DNA of 64,000 nt from an uncultured Aeromonas sp. Its GTDB lineage: Bacteria > Pseudomonadota > Gammaproteobacteria > Enterobacterales > Aeromonadaceae. The translations under genes and the position numbers were made by a program. The notes below the pieces were generated by a model. That model searched no databases. It was not told the origin of the DNA and saw only the letters and a list, made by a program, of their open reading frames with translations. The stretch is from positions 1 through 64,000 of the forward strand of contig CAMFLW010000002.1 of NCBI GenBank assembly GCA_945957575.1, given 5' to 3'. Of this stretch, positions 61,457 through 64,000 are shown piece by piece (position 1 is the stretch's first letter; each line of letters opens with the position of its first letter).

Positions 61457-61983
61457 ATCTCGTCCTCGAGACGATCGAAGTAGCGCCAGGTCGCGATGGC
61501 GGCCTTGCCCATCACCAGGGCCCAGAGGCCGAACCAGAACCAGCGGAAGAAGCTCCAGGTGGAGGCATCAGGCTCGGTGCTCTCAATCTTGGTGACGTTG
61601 GGGAACATGGAGAACATGTTGATGCGCCAGCCGTAAGAGGTAATGCGAGCGAGCCGCTTTTCAAACTCCATCGACTTGGCCTTGGCCTGTACGTCGGCCG
61701 CGTTGAACTTGAAGTAGAAGGGCCAACCCCACTCGGTATCATCATTGCGGAATACTCGGATCTGCTCACCGGGGCGTTCGGTATAGATGTAATAGACATC
61801 GGTAGTGGGGCCGTCAGCCGGGTTCTTCTGGCTGATGGGGCCATCCTTGTCGGTGCGCTTTACCTCAACCCCAGTGATGGTGGCGATGGTGTGTTCCGGC
61901 AGGTAGTAGTCGAGCCAGATGGCGGATACCAGGGCAATGAGCCCCAGGGCGATAAAGGCGGGTTTCTTGAATTTCAGGCTCAT
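61453..61983 (-). CDS. DUF1523-like inner-membrane protein
   Basis: 176 residues with one N-terminal helix (about 9-28), a periplasmic beta domain (ATITGVEVKRTDKDGP, DVYYIYTERPGEQIRVFRNDDTEWGWPFYFKFN) and a C-terminal helix around WFWFGLWALVMGKAAIA. It matches DUF1523. Function unknown. Confidence 0.8.
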   Translation of the reverse strand: MSLKFKKPAFIALGLIALVSAIWLDYYLPEHTIATITGVEVKRTDKDGPISQKNPADGPTTDVYYIYTERPGEQIRVFRNDDTEWGWPFYFKFNAADVQAKAKSMEFEKRLARITSYGWRINMFSMFPNVTKIESTEPDASTWSFFRWFWFGLWALVMGKAAIATWRYFDRLEDEI

Positions 61984-62237
61984 GCTGTTCTCACAAGGGG
62001 GAAGTGGCGTGCCTCTACCATACTCACATTTGCCCCCACAGCCCAGCCCCTTATGGCACCAACTGCCAAAAAATGGCGTTTAAAACAATCCCTCTCTTCG
62101 TCTGTTAAGCAGGCTTAGACCGCTTTGTCCGGCGCTGCCGAAGGTTCGCCATTGTGGCAACCGTGAGTGAACGGGCACGGTTATTGCTGACTCCTTGTCA
62201 CATGAGCAGCCTCATATGGGTGCGATAGGAGAGCAAA

Positions 62238-62732
62238 ATGATCATCAACAATCGGGTTGGCCAGCCTAATCCCCTCAATGGCGTGAGTGTGCCGCCGGTA
62301 TTGGATATCCCTGTCGGCACTGTAGCGGGCAGTGATGCTCAGGCAAGCCGGGAGCGGGTGACCCTCTCCGGGGCCGCCACGCCACTGACTTACTCCCATC
62401 AGGGCGTGATGAGTACAGCAGCCTTCACTGCCCAAGGGGGGCTCTCCACCACAGAAAGATCCTCTTCTGGCAGTGCGGCCGGTCCGCAGAGCGGCTTGAC
62501 TCGCATTGCGATGGATAGTCTGTTGGCCCAGCGTCTGGGCGTGGACAAGGAGAAGCTCGACAAGATTGCACAGGCCAAGGAGGATATCTCCAATAATCCC
62601 GAGCTGAGCATCAAGGAGAAACAGCGGATGCTGGCTGATCTCGACAAGGAGCGTGAGGCGCTGCTGCAAGAGGCCGCCGAGCGGCGCAAAGAGCGTGGTG
62701 ATGAAGAGCAGCAGGTCAACGTGCAGGCATAA
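62238..62732 (+). CDS. Hypothetical protein with C-terminal coiled coil
   Basis: 164 residues. The N-terminal 90 are low-complexity Ser/Ala/Gly. From about 95 the sequence is a charged coiled coil (DKEKLDKIAQAKEDISNNPELS, REALLQEAAERRKER). No signal peptide. GGAG precedes the ATG. The layout recalls small putative metalloprotease-CATRA/SrpA-like proteins of this group but I do not recognise the family. Confidence 0.6.
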   Translation: MIINNRVGQPNPLNGVSVPPVLDIPVGTVAGSDAQASRERVTLSGAATPLTYSHQGVMSTAAFTAQGGLSTTERSSSGSAAGPQSGLTRIAMDSLLAQRLGVDKEKLDKIAQAKEDISNNPELSIKEKQRMLADLDKEREALLQEAAERRKERGDEEQQVNVQA

Positions 62733-62906
62733 GATAGGGAAGTATGGCTGTTGCCGTCAGGCGGCAACCCATTGCCACTCAAGCTTCACGTTGTGCCTCC
62801 TTCAGGAGCGATAGCGCTGGCGCAGGTCGGAGGAGGCCCCTGTGTGCTTCCCAGCTTGTTTTTCCTGTCTAAATGGCCCTCTGTCGGCATCCGGAGTGGT
62901 CGAATA

Positions 62907-62943
62907 AATAAAGCCCCTTATTTTATAAATAAGGGGCTTTATT
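62907..62943. terminator. Long AT/GC hairpin terminator
   Basis: 17-bp perfect stem AATAAAGCCCCTTATTT/AAATAAGGGGCTTTATT with a 3-base loop; works in both directions between convergent genes. Confidence 0.8.
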
Positions 62944-62950
62944 GCTATCC

Positions 62951-62975
62951 AGAGGCCTGCGCAGGCCTCTTTTTA
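62951..62975. terminator. Second hairpin terminator
   Basis: Perfect 20-base palindrome AGAGGCCTGC/GCAGGCCTCT with T5 on the plus strand. Confidence 0.75.
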
Positions 62976-62991
62976 TCTTTCAGGCTGCGTG

Positions 62992-64000
62992 TCAGAGCTG
63001 GAAGTGAGAGAGCTGCTTGCGCTGCTGCTCGGCCAGCTCCGAAAGTTCGTGGCTGGCGCTGGCGCTCTGGCTGATGCCGGCGGAGCTCTGGCTCACGATC
63101 TCGTGGATGTTGGTGATGTTGCGGTTGATGTCGGCAGTGACGCAGGACTGCTCCTCGGCGGCGGTGGCCACCTGGGCGTTGGCGTCGTTGATTTGGCGCA
63201 CCGCCCCGGTGATGCCGCTCAGCAGATCCTGTACCTGCGCGGAGAGGCGCTGGTTGTTTTCGAGGATCTCCAGCGTCTCCTGTACCCCCTGGTTGGCGGA
63301 CTGGGACTGGCTCTGCAACTGCTCGATGATGGCCTGGATCTCCTTGGTGGAGGTCTGGGTTCGTGCTGCAAGCATCCGCACCTCGTCGGCGACGACGGCA
63401 AAACCGCGCCCGGTTTCGCCGGCACGGGCTGCCTCGATGGCCGCGTTGAGGGCCAGCAGGTTGGTCTGCTCGGAGATCCCCTGAATTACTTCAATCACCT
63501 GGCCGATCTGCTCGGACTGGGTCTTGAGGCGGGCGACGATGGCGGCGGCATCTTCCAGACTGCCCGCCATCCGGCTGTTGGCGGCAATGCTCTCGCCAAA
63601 CAGGGCAAGCCCCTGTTCAACCCGGCTGTTGGCATCGCGGGCCAGCTCGTCGGCCACGGCGGCGTTGTGGTTGACGTTGTCAGCAGTGCTGGAGAGCTCG
63701 GTCACCGCGGAGGCGACCTGTTCAATCTCGCCGCGCTGCTGCTGGGCGTTGGCTTCGGCCTGGGTCATCACCGCGGCCAGTTCGGTGGCGGCGGAGGCGA
63801 CGTTGTTGCTGATCCCGGTCAGGGTTTCGATGGTGTTGCCAAGCTGCCCCATGGTCAGGTTGATATCCTTGGCCAGTTGGGCCAGCTCGTTGTCACCCTC
63901 GACCTTGGCGCGGACGTTGAAGCGACCCTGCGCGACGGCGTGCATCACGCTCTGCAGCTGGCCGATGGGGCTGACGATGCGGCCGGAGAGCCACCAGCCA
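62992..64000 (-). CDS. Methyl-accepting chemotaxis protein (C-terminal part)
   Basis: Runs off the right edge; 335 C-terminal codons are visible. The first visible residues ([24 protein letters not shown]) are the end of the last membrane helix and HAMP domain. The signalling hairpin tip is [51 protein letters not shown], the MCP consensus (positions 63370-63530). The sensor domain and ligand are outside the window. There is no NWETF-type pentapeptide at the C-terminus (it ends QLSHFQL). Confidence 0.95.
   Translation of the reverse strand, partial: GWWLSGRIVSPIGQLQSVMHAVAQGRFNVRAKVEGDNELAQLAKDINLTMGQLGNTIETLTGISNNVASAATELAAVMTQAEANAQQQRGEIEQVASAVTELSSTADNVNHNAAVADELARDANSRVEQGLALFGESIAANSRMAGSLEDAAAIVARLKTQSEQIGQVIEVIQGISEQTNLLALNAAIEAARAGETGRGFAVVADEVRMLAARTQTSTKEIQAIIEQLQSQSQSANQGVQETLEILENNQRLSAQVQDLLSGITGAVRQINDANAQVATAAEEQSCVTADINRNITNIHEIVSQSSAGISQSASASHELSELAEQQRKQLSHFQL

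Overview
The window reads as a chromosomal segment of a gamma-proteobacterium, most likely an Aeromonas. This is inferred from the GC-rich codon use and from the close resemblance, judged by eye, of Icd, LplA, Udp, RihA, BamE and YiaY to their enteric counterparts; no database search was possible. A Mu-like transposable prophage of 35,180 bp (21947-57126) sits in the middle and is flanked by ordinary chromosomal genes. I saw no rRNA, tRNA or CRISPR array.

Left chromosomal arm (1-21946). A mannose or mannoside locus holds a PTS EIIABC (cut by the window edge), a 5'-truncated GH92 mannosidase relic, manA and a divergent AraC-type regulator. Then come icd, a chimeric relic that joins a GntP-family permease tail to the end of a D-serine dehydratase, and a 58-aa protein. 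A nine-gene co-directional run follows (6899-16598): an ArsR-type regulator with two cysteines, two YeeE/YedE-type sulfur-transport halves, an RND adaptor and pump, and an adaptor/ATPase/two-permease MacB-like ABC exporter. lplA, a group II PLP decarboxylase, an NAD(P)-binding protein and bamE lead up to the interrupted alcohol dehydrogenase gene yiaY.

Prophage (21947-57126). It is inserted in yiaY with a 5-bp target duplication, CGAGA, and removing it with one copy restores a 383-codon frame. The order is: repressor (minus strand), divergent operator region, Ner-like protein, transposase A, ATPase B, small early genes, GemA, Mor, then endolysin/holin, small packaging genes, terminase, portal, MuF head protein, gpG, protease/scaffold, major head protein, head completion, tail tube, tape measure and tail-tip genes, and finally a secreted DUF2845-type protein near the right end. 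There is a tail tube but no sheath, so the virion is probably a siphovirus with Mu-style transposition. Three copies of a conserved motif lie upstream of the endolysin, protease and tape-measure genes, where Mu has its activator-dependent late promoters. The endolysin ribosome-binding site lies inside a 12-bp hairpin that could silence read-through transcripts.

Most interesting region. The MuF head-morphogenesis protein (37930-39399) carries an extra C-terminal domain with an HELGH zinc-metallopeptidase motif. It is followed 19 bp later by a 66-aa acidic protein squeezed between muF and gpG. This has the layout of a virion-borne polymorphic toxin with its immunity protein.

Right chromosomal arm (57127-64000). 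It contains the yiaY 5' fragment, udp, an RluA-type pseudouridine synthase, the nucleosidase rihA, a lipoprotein, a small winged-helix protein, a DUF1523-type membrane protein, a coiled-coil protein and the C-terminal part of a chemotaxis receptor that runs off the window.
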